Positions 1 to 13,500 of a stretch of DNA of 64,000 nt are shown one piece after another (within the stretch, counting starts at the first letter, position 1; each line of letters opens with the position of its first letter). The translations under genes and the position numbers were made by a program. Source of the DNA: Hydractinia symbiolongicarpus (Eukaryota; Cnidaria; Hydrozoa; Anthoathecata; Hydractiniidae); NCBI RefSeq assembly GCF_029227915.1, contig NC_079884.1, positions 3,102,001 to 3,166,000 on the forward strand, given 5' to 3'. The notes under the pieces were generated by a model that was not told the DNA's origin, did no database searches, and saw only the letters and a program-made list of their open reading frames with translations.

Positions 1-745
1 GCCGTTAGCACGCGCTGAATAAATAGGAACAGTTTCAAAGACTACATTTTATTGACTTTCTAGCGGTATAAATCTGTTTGAGTTGCAACGGTTACGTCAC
101 ATATTCATACCAACATTTATTTAGCGATGGTATTCTGATATTATTAGGTTGCATCGCTTTAATAGTAAAACGCTTGACTGTGGGACTTAATTGAACTGAT
201 TTTGGCCTTTGACCTTATAAATGTGATAAATGAGCCAGTTTGACTAGAAGAAATAACATTCTTCTTAATTTGACATGATTGCTGAAACTCAGCGATTACA
301 CTGGGCGCTGTGGTAGCGCTTTATTAAAAAAATAAGATAAATAAGTCATTTTTTTCTGTGGGACCAATCCTAGCCGTTAGCTCGCGCTGAAGAAGTAGAG
401 ACAGTTTCAAAAACTACCTTTCATTGACTTTCTAATGGTGTCAATCCGTTTGAGGTACAACTGCAGCGTCACATATTCGTGCCAACATGTATTTAGTGAT
501 TTTCTTCCGATATTACTAAAATGTATTGCTTTTAACAGTGAAACGATTCACTGTGGGAAATAATAGAACTGATTCTGGACTGTGACCTCATAAATGTGAT
601 AAATGAGCCAATTGGTGTCCAAAGCATAACATTCTTCTTAATTTGACATAATTGTTGAAATTAAACGATTACATTAGGCTCTGTGGTAGCGCTTTATTTA
701 AAAATTTAGATAAATAAGTCTTTTCTTACTGTGGGACCAATCCTA

Positions 746-1112
746 GCCGTTAGTTCGCGTTGAAGAAATAGAGACAGTTTCAAAAACTACATTTCATTGA
801 TTCTCTAACGGTGTCAATCCGTTTGAGTTACAACGGTTGCGTCACATATTCGTAGCAACATGTATTTAGTGATTTTTTTCCAATATTACTAAGTTGTATC
901 GCTTTTAACAGTGAAACGATTGACTGTGGGAATTAATTGAACTGATTCTGGACCTTACAAATGTGATAAATGAGCCAATTGGATTCCAAGGTATAACATT
1001 CTTCTTAATTTGACATGATTGCTGGAATTCAGCGAGTACACTAGGCTCTGTTGTAGCGCTTTACTTAAAAATTTAGATAAATAAGTCTTTTTTTGCTGTG
1101 GGACCAATCCTG
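746..1112. repeat. 367-bp monomer with a 6-bp deletion
   Basis: The unit reads GATTCTGGACCTTACAAATG where sister units, for example at 1859, read GATTCTGGACTGTGACC and so on. Six bases of the short direct repeat around GGAC/GTGACC are missing, as expected from slippage or short-homology deletion. It is the only monomer of this length in the window. Confidence 0.9.
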
Positions 1113-2977
1113 GCCGTTAGCACGCGCTGAATAAATAGGAACAGTTTCAAAGACTACATTTCATTGACTTTCTAGCGGTATAAATCTGTTTGAGTTGCAA
1201 CGGTTGCGTCACATATTCATACCAACATGTATTTAGCGATAGTATTCGGATATTATTAGGTTGCATCGCCTTTAACAGTGAAACGCTTGACTGTGGGACT
1301 TAATTGAACTGATTTTGGCCTTTGACCTTATAAATGTGATAAATGAGCCAGTTTGACTACAAGAAATAACATTCTTCTTAATTTGACATGATTGCTGAAA
1401 CTCAGCGATTACACTGGGCGCTGTGGTAGCGCTTTATTAAAAAAATAAGATAAATAAGTCATTTTTTTCTGTGGGACCAATCCTAGCCGTTAGCTCGCGC
1501 TGAAGAAGTAGAAACAGTTTCAAAAACTACCTTTCATTGACTTTCTAACGGTGTCAATCCGTTTGAGTTACAACTGCAGCGTCACATATTCGTGCCAACA
1601 TGTATTTAGTGATTTTCTTCCGATATTACTAAAATGTTTTGCTTTTAACAGTGAAACGATTCACTGTGGGAATTGATAGAACTGATTCTGGACTGTGAAC
1701 TCATAAATGTGATAAATGAGCCAATTGGTGTCCAAAGCATAACATTCTTCTTAATTTGACATGATTGTTGAAATTAAACGATTACATTAGGCTCTGTGGT
1801 AGAGTTTTATTTAAAAATTTAGATAAATAAGTCTTTTCTTACTGTGGGACCAATCCTAGCCGTTAGTTCGCATTGAAGAAATAGAGACAGTTTCAAAAGC
1901 TACATTTCATTGATTTTCTAACGGTGTCAATCCGTTTGAGTGACAACGGTTGCGTCACATATTCGTAGCAATATGTATTTGATGATTTTTTTCCGATATT
2001 ACTAAGTCGTATCGCTTTTAACAGTGAAACGATTGACTGTGGGAATTAATTGAACTGATTCTGGACTGTGACCTTACAAATGTGATAAATGAGCCAATTG
2101 GTGTCCAAGGAATAACATTCTTCTTAATTTGACATGATTGCTGGAATTCAGCGAGTACACTAGGCTCTGTTGTAGCGCTTTATTTAAAAATTTAGATAAA
2201 TAAGTCTTTTTTTGCTGTGGGACCAATCCTGGCCGTTACCACGCGCTGAATAAATACGAACAGTTTCAAAGACTACATTTCATTGACTTTCTAGCGGTAT
2301 AAATCTGTTTAAGTTGCAACGGTTGCGTCACATATTCATACCAACATGTATTTAGCGATAGTATTCGGATATTATTAGGTTGCATCGCCTTTAACAGTGA
2401 AACGCTTGACCGTGGGACTTAATTGAACTGATTTTGGCCTTTGACCTTATAAATGTGATAAATGAGCCAGTTTGACTACAAGAAATAACATTCTTCTTAA
2501 TTTGACATGATTGCTGAAACTCAGCGCTTACACTGGGCGCTGTGGTAGCGCTTTATTAAAAAAATAAGATAAATAAGTCATTTTTTTCTGTGGGACCAAT
2601 CCTAGCCGTTAGCTCGCGCTGAAGAAGTAGAGACAGTTTCAAAAACTACCTTTCATTGACTTTTTAACGGTGTCAATCCGTTTGAGTTACAACTGCAGCG
2701 TCACATATTCGTGCCAACATGTATTTAGTGATTTTCTTCCGATATTACTAAAATGTATTGCTTTTAACAGTGAAACGATTCACTGTGGGAATTAATAGAA
2801 CTGATTCTGGACTGTGAACTCATAAATGTGATAAATGAGCCAATTGGTGTCCAAAGCATAACATTCTTCTTATTTTGACATGATTGTTGAAATTAAGCGA
2901 TTACATTAGGCTCTGTGGTAGCGCTTTATTTAAAAATTTAGATAAATAAGTCTTTTCTTACTGTGGGACCAATCCTA

Positions 2978-3350
2978 GCCGTTAGTTCGCGTTGAAGAAA
3001 TAGAGACAGTTTCAAAAACTACATTTCATTGATTTTCTAACGGTGTCAATCCGTTTGAGTTACAACGGTTGCGTCACATATTCGTAGCAACATGTATTTA
3101 GTGATTTTTTTCCGATATTACTAAGTTGTATCGCTTTTAACAGTGAAACAATTGACTGTGGGAATTAATAGAACTGATTCTGGACTGTGAACTCATAAAT
3201 GTGATAAATGAGCCAATTGGTGTCCAAAGCATAACATTCTTCTTAATTTGACATGATTGTTGAAATTAAGCGATTACATTAGGCTCTGTGGTAGCGCTTT
3301 ATTAAAAAAATAAGATAAATAAGTCATTTTTTTCTGTGGGACCAATCCTA
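2978..3350. repeat. Mosaic monomer, C to B to A types
   Basis: The unit starts as type C (TTCGCGTTG, TTCGTAGCAACATG). After the ACTGTGGG motif it becomes type B (AATTAATAGAACTG, GTGAACTCATAAATG, GGTGTCCAAAGC), and it finishes as type A (TTATTAAAAAAATAAG followed by CATTTTTTTCTG). Its length is still exactly 373 bp. The next unit (3351) begins like B, turns into C and ends as B, so the trimer order is scrambled here. This fits homologous exchange or conversion between neighbouring units in register. Confidence 0.75.
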
Positions 3351-4096
3351 GCCGTTAGCTCGCGCTGAAGAAATAGAGACAGTTTCAAAAACTACATTTC
3401 ATTGATTTTCTAACGGTGTCAATCCGTTTGAGTTACAACGGTTGCGTCACATATTCGTAGCAACATGTATTTAGTGATTTTTTTCCGATATTACTAAGTT
3501 GTATCGCTTTTAACAGTGAAACAATTGACTGTGGGAATTAATAGAACTGATTCTGGACTGTGAACTCATAAATGTGATAAATGAGCCAATTGGTGTCCAA
3601 AGCATAACATTCTTCTTAATTTGACATGATTGTTGAAATTAAGCGATTACATTAGGGTCTGTGGTAGCGCTTTATTTAAAAATTTAGATAAATAAGTCTT
3701 TTCTTACTGTGGGACCAATCCTAGCCGTTAGTTCGCGTTGAAGAAATAGAGACAGTTTCAAAAACTGCATTTCATTGATTTTCTAACGGTGTCAATCCAT
3801 TTGAGTTACAACGGTTGCGTCACATATTCGTAGCAACATGTATTTAGTGATTTTTTTCCGATGTTACTAAGTTGTATCGCTTTTAACAGTGAAACGATTG
3901 ACTGTGGGAATTAATTGAACTGATTCTGGACTGTGACAATACAAATGTGATAAATGAGCCAATTGGACTCCAAGGTATAACATTCTTCTTAATTTGACAT
4001 GAATGCTGGAATTCAGCGATTACCTTAGGCTCTGTGGTAGCGCTTTATTTACAAATTTAGATAAATAAATCATTTTTTACTGTGGGACCAATCCTA

Positions 4097-7000
4097 GCCG
4101 TTAGTTCGCGCTGAAGAAATAGAGAAAGTTTCAAAAACAACATATCATTCATTTTCTAACGGTGTCAATCCGTTTGACTTACAACGGCTGCGTCACATAT
4201 TCGTACCAACATGTTTTTAGTGATTTTTTTCCGATATTACAAAGTTGTATCGCTTTTAACAGTGAAACGATTGACTGTGGGACTTATTTGAACTGATTCT
4301 GGACTGTGACCTTATAAATGTGATAAATGAGCCAATTGGACTCCAAGGTATAACATTCTTCTAAATTTGACATGATTGCTGGAATTCAGCGATAACATTA
4401 GGCTCTGTGGTAGCGCTTTATTTAAAAATTTAGATAAATAAGACTTTTCTTACTGTAGGACCAATCCTGGCCGTTGGCACTCGCTGAATAAATAGGATCT
4501 GTTCCAAAGACTATATTTCATAGACTTTCTAGCAACATCAATCCGTTTGAGTTACAACGGTTGCGTCACATATTCGTACCAACATGTATTTAGTGATAGT
4601 ATTCGGATATTACTAGGTTGCATCACTTTTAACAGTGAAACGTTTGACTGTGGGACTTAATTGAACTGATTCTGGACTGTGACCTTGTAAATGTGATAAA
4701 TGAGCCAATTGGACTCCAAGGAATAACATTCTTCTTAATTCGACATAATTGCTGGAATTCAGCGAGTACACTAGGCCCTGTGGTAGCGCTTTATATAAAA
4801 ATTTATATAAATAAATCATTTTTTACTGTGGGACCAATCCTAGCCGTTACTTCTCGCTGATGAAATACAGACAGTTTCAAAAACTACATCTTATTGACTT
4901 TCTAACGGGGTCAATCCGTTTGAGTTACAACGGTTGCATCACATATTCGTACCAACATGTATTTAGCGATAGTATTCGGATATTACTAGGTTGCATCACT
5001 TTTAACAGTGAAACGTTTGACTGTGGGACTTAATTGAACTGATTCTGGACTGTGACCTTGTAAATGTGATAAATGAGCCAATTGGACTCCAAGGAATAAC
5101 ATTCTTCTTAATTCGACATAATTGCTAGAATTCAGCGAGTACACTAGGCCCTGTGGTAGCTCTTTATATAAAAATTTAGATAAATAAATCATTTTTTACT
5201 GTGGGACCAATCCTAGCCGTTAGTTCGCGCTGAAGAAATAGAGACAGTTTCAAAAACAACATATCATTCATTTTCTAACGGTGTCAATCCGTTTGAGTTA
5301 CAACGGTTCCGTCACATATTCGTAGCAACATGTATTTAGCGATAGTATTCGGATATTACTAGGTTGCATCACTTTTAACAGTGAAACGTTTGACTGTGGG
5401 ACTTAATTGAACTGATTTTGGACTTTGAACTTATAAATGTGATAAATGAACCAGTTTGACTACAAGAACTAACATTCTTCTTAATTTGACATGAGTGCTG
5501 GAACTCAGCGATTACACTGGGCGCCGTGGTAGCGCTTTATTAAAAAATTAAGATAAATAAGTCATTTTTTACTGTGGGACCAATCCTAGCCGTTAGTTCG
5601 CGCTGAAGAAATAGAGACAGTTTCAAAAACTACATTTCATTGATTTTCTAACGGTGTCAATCCGTTTGAGTTACAACGGTTGCGTCACATATTCGTACCA
5701 ACATGTGTTTAGTGATTTTTTTCCGATATTACTAAGTTGTATCGCTTTTAACAGTGAAACGATTGACTGTGGGACTTATTTGAACTGATTCTGGACTGTG
5801 ACCTTATAAATGTGATAAATGAGCCAATTGGACTCCAAGGAATAACATTTTTCTTAATTCGACGTGATTGCTGGAATTCAGCGATAACATTAGGCTCTGT
5901 GGTAGCGCTTTATTTAAAAATTTAGATAAATAAGACTTTTCTTACTGTAGGACCAATCCTGGCCGTTGGCACTCGCTGAATAAATAGGATCTGTTCCAAA
6001 GACTATATTTCATAGACTTTCTAGCGGCATCAATCCGTTTGAGTTACAACGGTTGTGTCACATATTCGTACCAACATGTATTTAGTGATAGTATTCGGAT
6101 ATTACTAGGTTGCATCACTTTTAACAGTGAAACGTTTGACTGTGGGACTTAATTGAACTGATTCTGAACTGTGATCTTGTAAATGTGATAAATGAGCCAA
6201 TTGGACTCCAAGGAATAACATTCTTCTTAATTCGACATAATTGCTGGAATTCAGCGAGTACACTAGGCCCTGTGGTAGCGCTTTATATAAAAATTTATAT
6301 AAATAAATCATTTTTTACTGTGGGACCCATCCTAGCCGTTACTTTGCGCTGAAGAAATACAGACAGTTTCAAAAACTACATTTCATTGATTTTCTAACGG
6401 GGTCAATCCGTTTGAGTTACAACGGTTGCGTCACATATTCGTACCAACATGTATTTAGCGATAGTATTCGGATATTACTAGGTTGCATCACTTTTAACAG
6501 TGAAACGTTTGACTGTGGGACTTAATTGAACTGATTTTGGACTGTGACCTTGTAAATGTGATAAATGAGACAATTGGACTCCAAGGAATAACATTCTTCT
6601 TAATTCGACATAATTGCTGGAATTCAGCGAGTACACTAGGCCCTGTGGTAGCGCTTTATATAAAAATTTAGATAAATAAGTCATTTTTTACTGTGGGACC
6701 AATCCTAGCCGTTAGTTCGCGCTGAAGAAATAGAGACAGTTTCAAAAACTACATTTCATTCATTTTCTAACGGTGTCAATCCGTTTGAGTTACAACGGTT
6801 GCGTCACATATTCGTACCAACATGTGTTTAGTGATTTTTTTCCGATATTACTAAGTTGTATCGCTTTTAACAGTGAAACGATTGACTGTGGGACTTAATT
6901 GAACTGATTCTGGACTGTGACCTTATAAATGTGATAAATGAGCCAATTGGACTCCAAGGAATAACATTCTTCTTAATTCGACGTGATTGCTGGAATTCAG

Positions 7001-10000
7001 CGAGTACACTAGGCTCTGTGGTAGCACTTTATTTAAAAATTTAGATAAATAAATCATTTTTTACTGTGGGACCAATCCTAGCCGTTAGTTCGCGCTGAAG
7101 AAATAGAGACAGTTTCAAAAACAACATATCATTGATTTTCTAACGGTGTCAATCCGTTTGAGTTACAACGGTTGCGTCACATATTCGTAGCAACATGTAT
7201 TTAGTGATTTTTTTCCGATATTACTAAGTTGCATCGCTTTTAACAGTGAAACGATTGACTGTGGGAATTAATTGAACTGATTCTGGACTGTGACCTTACA
7301 AATGTGATAAATGAGCCAATTGGACTCCAAGGTATAACATTCTTCTAAATTTGACATGATTGCTGGAATTCAGCGATAACATTAGGCTCTGTGGTAGCGC
7401 TTTATTTAAAAATTTAGATAAATAAGACTTTTCTTACTGTAGGACCAATCCTGGCCGTTGGCACTCGCTGAATAAATAGGATCTGTTCCAAAGACTATAT
7501 TTCATAGACTTTCTAGCAACATCAATCCGTTTGAGTTACAACGGTTGCGTCACATATTCGTACCAACATGTATTTAGTGATAGTATTTGGATATTACTAG
7601 GTTGCATCACTTTTAACAGTGAAACGTTTGACTGTGGGACTTAATTGAACTGATTCTGGACTGTGACCTTGTAAATGTGATAAATGAGCCAATTGGACTC
7701 CAAGGAATAACATTCTTCTTAATTCGACATAATTGCTGGAATTCAGCGAGTACACTAGGCCCTGTGGTAGCGCTTTATATAAAAATTTATATAAATAAAT
7801 CATTTTTTACTGTGGGACCAATCCTAGCCGTTACTTCGCGCTGATGAAATACAGACAGTTTCAAAAACTACATCTTATTGACTTTCTAACGGGGTCAATC
7901 CGTTTGAGTTACAACGGTTGCATCACATATTCGTACCAACATGTATTTAGCGATAGTATTCGGATATTACTAGGTTGCATCACTTTTAACAGTGAAACGT
8001 TTGACTGTGGGACTTAATTGAACTGATTCTGGACTGTGACCTTGTAAATGTGATAAATGAGCCAATTGGACTCCAAGGAATAACATTCTTCTTAATTCGA
8101 CATAATTGCTGGAATTCAGCGAGTACACTAGGCCCTGTGGTAGCTCTTTATATAAAAATTTAGATAAATAAATCATTTTTTACTGTGGGACCAATCCTAG
8201 CCGTTAGTTCGCGCTGAAGAAATAGAGACAGTTTCAAAAACAACATATCATTCATTTTCTAACGGTGTCAATCCGTTTGAGTTACAACGGTTCCGTCACA
8301 TATTCGTAGCAACATGTATTTAGCGATAGTATTCGGATATTACTAGTTTGCATCACTTTTAACAGTGAAACGGTTGACTGTGGGACTTAATTGAACTGAT
8401 TCTGGACTGTGACCTTATAAATGTGATAAATGAGCCAATTGGACTCCAAGGAATAACATTCTTCTTAACTCGACATAATTGCTGGAATTCAGCGAGTACA
8501 CTAGGCCCTGTGGTAGCGCTTTATATAAAAATTTATATAAATAAATCATTTTTTACTGTGGGACCCATCCTAGCCGTTACTTTGCGCTGAAGAAATACAG
8601 ACAGTTTCAAAAACTACATTTCATTGACTTTCTAACGGGGTCAATCCGTTTGAGTTACAACGGTTGCGTCACATATTCGTACCAACATGTATTTAGCGAT
8701 AGTATTCGGATATTACTAGGTTGCATCACTTTTAACAGTGAAACGTTTGACTGTGGGACTTAATTGAACTGATTCTGGACTGTGACCTTACAAATGTGAT
8801 AAATGAGCCAATTGGACTCCAAGGTATAACATTCTTCTAAATTTGACATGATTGCTGGAATTCAGCGATAACATTAGGCTCTGTGGTAGCGCTTTATTTA
8901 AAAATTTAGATAAATAAGACTTTTCTTACTGTAGGACCAATCCTGGCCGTTGGCACTCGCTGAATAAATAGGATCTGTTCCAAAGACTATATTTCATAGA
9001 CTTTCTAGCGGCATCAATCCGTTTGAGTTACAACGGTTGCGTCACATATTCGTACCAACATGTATTTAGTGATTTTTTTCCGATATTACTAAGTTGTATC
9101 GCTTTTAACAGTGAAACCATTGACTGTGGGAATTAATTGAACTGATTCTGGACTGTGACCTTACAAATGTGATAAATGAGCCAATTGGACTCCAAGGAAT
9201 AACATTCTTCTTAACTCGACATAATTGCTGGAATTCAGCGAGTACACTAGGCCCTGTGGTAGCGCTTTATATAAAAATTTATATAAATAAATCATTTTTT
9301 ACTGTGGGACCCATCCTAGCCGTTACTTTGCGCTGAAGAAATACAGACAGTTTCAAAAACTACATTTCATTGACTTTCTAACGGGGTCAATCCGTTTGAA
9401 TTACAACGGTTGCGTCACATATTCGTACCAACATGTATTTAGCGATAGTATTCGGATATTACTAGGTTGCATCACTTTTAACAGTGAAACGTTTGACTGT
9501 GGGACTTAATTGAACTGATTCTGGACTGTGACCTTGTAAATGTGATAAATGAGCCAATTGGACTCCAAGGAATAACATTCTTCTTAATTCGACATAATTG
9601 CTGGAATTCAGCGAGTACACTAGGCCCTGTGGTAGCTCTTTATATAAAAATTTAGATAAATAAATCATTTTTTACTGTGGGACCAATCCTAGCCGTTAGT
9701 TCGCGCTGAAGAAATAGAGACAGTTTCAAAAACAACATATCATTCATTTTCTAACGGTGTCAATCCGTTTGAGTCACAACGGTTCCGTCACATATTCGTA
9801 GCAACATGTATTTAGTGATTTTTTTCCGATATTACTAAGTTGTATCGCTTTTAACAGTGAAACCAGTGACTGTGGGAATTAATTGAACTGATTCTGGACT
9901 GTGACCTTACAAATGTGATAAATGAGCCAATTGGACTCCAAGGTATAACATTCTTCAAAATTTGACATGATTGCTGGAACTCAGCGATTACACTGGGCGC

Positions 10001-10437
10001 CGTGGTAGCGCTTTATTAAAAAATTAGGATAAATAAGTCATTTTTTACTGTGGGACCAATCCTAGCCGTTAGTTCGCGCTGAAGAAATAGAGACAGTTTC
10101 AAAAACTACATTTCATTGATTTTCTAACGGTGTCAATCCGTTTGAGTTACAACGGTTGCGTCACATATTCGTACCAACATGTTTTTAGTTTTTTTTTTCC
10201 GATATTACAAAGTTGTATCGCTTTTAACAGTGAAACGATTGACTGTGGGACTTATTTGAACTGATTCTGGACTGTGACCTTATAAATGTGATAAATGAGC
10301 CAATTGGACTCCAAGGTATAACATTCTTCTAAATTTGACATGATTGCTGGAATTCAGCGATAACATTAGGCTCTGTGGTAGCGCTTTATTTAAAAATTTA
10401 GATAAATAAGACTTTTCTTACTGTAGGACCAATCCTG
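4097..10437. repeat. Tetramer HOR (1,492 bp), with octamer (2,984 bp) relationship
   Basis: Units with GCCGTTGGCACTCGC, GATCTGTTCC and ATTTCATAGACTTTC start at 4470, 5962, 7454 and 8946, spaced exactly 1,492 bp (4 x 373). Other starts are 4097, 4843, 5216, 5589, 6335, 6708, 7081, 7827, 8200, 8573, 9319, 9692 and 10065. Copies 1 and 3 resemble each other more than 2 and 4. TAGCAACATCAATCC, CATCTTATTGAC and CGGTTCCGTCAC recur 2,984 bp apart (for example 5305 and 8289), so an 8-mer duplication sits on top of the tetramer. The minus-strand 68-codon frames near 4613, 4986, 6105, 6478, 7597, 7970 and 9462 are one chance frame repeated by this structure. Confidence 0.9.
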
Positions 10438-10562
10438 GCCGTTGGCACTCGCTGAATAAATAGGATCTGTTCCGAAGACTACATTTCATTGACTTTCTAG
10501 CGGCATAAATCCGTTTGAGTTACAACGGTTGCGTCACATATTCGTACCAACATGTATTTAGC

Positions 10563-13500
10563 GATAGTATTCGGATATTACTAGGTTGCATCACTTTTAA
10601 CAGTGAAACGTTTGACTGTGGGACTTAATTGAACTGATTTTGGACTTTGAACTTATAAATGTGATAAATGAGCCAGTTTGACTACAAGAACTAACATTCT
10701 TCTTAATTTGACATGAGTGCTGGAACTCAGCGATTACACTGGGCGCCGTGGTAGCGCTTTATTAAAAAATTAAGATAAATAAGTCATTTTTTACTGTGGG
10801 ACCAATCCTAGCCGTTAGTTCGCGCTGAAGAAATAGAGACAGTTTCAAAAACTACATTTCATTGATTTTCTAACGGTGTCAATCCGTTTGAGTTACAACG
10901 GTTGCGTCACATATTCGTACCAACATGTGTTTAGTGATTTTTTTCCGATATTACAAAGTTGTATCGCTTTTAACAGTGAAACGATTGACTGTGGGACTTA
11001 TTTGAACTGATTCTGGACTGTGACCTTATAAATGTGATAAATGAGCCAATTGGACTCCAAGGTATAACATTCTTCTAAATTTGACATGATTGCTGGAATT
11101 CAGCGATAACATTAGGCTCTGTGGTAGCGCTTTATTTAAAAATTTAGATAAATAAGACTTTTCTTACTGTAGGACCAATCCTGGCCGTTGGCACTCGCTG
11201 AATAAATAGGATCTGTTCCAAAGACTACATTTCATTGACTTTCTAGCGGCATAAATCCGTTTGAGTTACAACGGTTGCGTCACATATTCGTACCAACATG
11301 TATTTAGCGATAGTATTCGGATATTACTAGGTTGCATCACTTTTAACAGTGAAACGGTTGACTGTGGGACTTAATTGAACTGATTCTGGATTGTGACCTT
11401 ATAAATGTGATAAATGAGCCAATTGGACTCCAAGGAATAACATTCTTCTTAACTCGACATAATTGCTGGAATTCAGCGAGTACACTAGGCCCTGTGGTAG
11501 CGCTTTATATGAAAATTTATATAAATAAATCATTTTTTAATGTGGGACCCATCCTAGCCGTTACTTTGCGCTGAAGAAATACAGACAGTTTCAAAAACTA
11601 CATTTCATTGACTTTCTAACGGGGTCAATCCGTTTGAGTTACAACGGTTGCGTCACATATTCCTACCAACATGTATTTAGCGATAGTATTCGGATATTAC
11701 TAGGTTGCATCACTTTTAACAGTGAAACGTTTGACTGTGGGACTTAATTGAACTGATTTAGGACTTTGAACTTATAAATGTGATAAATGAGCCAGTTTGA
11801 CTACAAGAACTAACATTCTTCTTAATTTGACATGAGTGCTGGAACTCAGCGATTACACTGGGCGCCGTGGTAGCGCTTTATTAAAAAATTAAGATAAATA
11901 AGTCATTTTTTACTGTGGGACCAATCCTAGCCGTTAGTTCGCGCTGAAGAAATAGAGACAGTTTCAAAAACTACATTTCATTGATTTTCTAACGGTGTCA
12001 ATCCGTTTGAGTTACAACGGTTGCGTCACATATTCGTACCAACATGTCTTTAGTGATTTTTTTCCGATATTACTAAGTTGTATCGCTTTTAACAGTGAAA
12101 CGATTGACTGTGGGACTTATTTGAACTGATTCTGGACTGTGACCTTATAAATGTGATAAATGAGCCAATTGGACTCCAAGGAATAACATTCTTCTTAATT
12201 CGACGTGATTGCTGGAATTCAGCGAGTACACTAGGCTCTGTGGTAGCACTTTATTTAAAAATTTAGATAAATAAATCATTTTTTACTGTGGGACCAATCC
12301 TAGCCGTTAGTTCGCGCTGAAGAAATAGAGACAGTTTCAAAAACAACATATCATTGATTTTCTAACGGTGTCAATCCGTTTGAGTTACAACGGTTGCGTC
12401 ACATATTCGTAGCAACATGTATTTAGTGATTTTTTTCCGATATTACTAAGTTGCATCGCTTTTAACAGTGAAACGATTGACTGTGGGAATTAATTGAACT
12501 GATTCTGGACTGTGACCTTACAAATGTGATAAATGAGCCAATTGGACTCCAAGGTATAACATTCTTTTAAATTTGACATGATTGCTGGAATTCAGCGATA
12601 ACATTAGGCTCTGTGGTAGCGCTTTATTTAAACATTTAGATAAATAAGACTTTTCTTACTGTAGGACCAATCCTGGCCGTTGGCACTCGCTGAATAAATA
12701 GGATCTGTTCCAAAGACTATATTTCATAGACTTTGTAGCGGCATCAATCCGTTTGAGTTACAACGGTTGCGTCACATATTCGTACCAACATGTATTTAGT
12801 GATAGTATTCGGATATTACTAGGTTGCATCACTTTTAACAGTGAAACGTTTGACTGTGGGACTTAATTGAACTGATTTTGGACTTTGAACTTATAAATGT
12901 GATAAATGAGCCAGTTTGACTACAAGAACTAACATTCTTCTTAATTTGACATGAGTGCTGGAACTCAGCGATTACACTGGGCGCCGTGGTAGCGCTTTAT
13001 TAAAAAATTAAGATAAATAAGTCATTTTTTACTGTGGGACCAATCCTAGCCGTTAGTTCGCGCTGAAGAAATAGAGACAGTTTCAAAAACTACATTTCAT
13101 TGATTTTCTAACGGTGTCAATCCGTTTGAGTTACAACGGTTGCGTCACATATTCGTACCAACATGTGTTTAGTGATTTTTTTCCGATATTACAAAGTTGT
13201 ATCGCTTTTAACAGTGAAACGATTGACTGTGGGACTTATTTGAACTGATTCTGGACTGTGACCTTATAAATGTGATAAATGAGCCAATTGGACTCCAAGG
13301 TATAACATTCTTCTAAATTTGACATGATTGCTGGAATTCAGCGATAACATTAGGCTCTGTGGTAGCGCTTTATTTAAAAATTTAGATAAATAAGACTTTT
13401 CTTACTGTAGGACCAATCCTGGCCGTTGGCACTCGCTGAATAAATAGGATCTGTTCCAAAGACTACATTTCATTGACTTTCTAGCGGCATAAATCCGTTT

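Larger units (their letters stand above)
1..4096. repeat. Trimer higher-order repeat block (A-B-C, about 1,119 bp)
   Basis: Three monomer types repeat in order. Starts are 1, 373, 746; 1113, 1486, 1859; 2232, 2605, 2978; then 3351 and 3724. Type A begins GCCGTTAGCACGCG and carries GCGGTATAAATCTG. Type B begins with CTCGCG, carries CTGCAGCG and ATTCACTGTGGG. Type C begins with TTCGCGTTG and carries TTCGTAGCAACATG. Trimer lengths are 1,112, 1,119 and 1,119 bp; the first is short because of a 6-bp deletion in the unit at 746 and a 1-bp deletion in the unit at 1. The third trimer loses register: the units at 2978 and 3351 are mosaics. A- and B-like units reappear near 23,490-24,235. Confidence 0.9.
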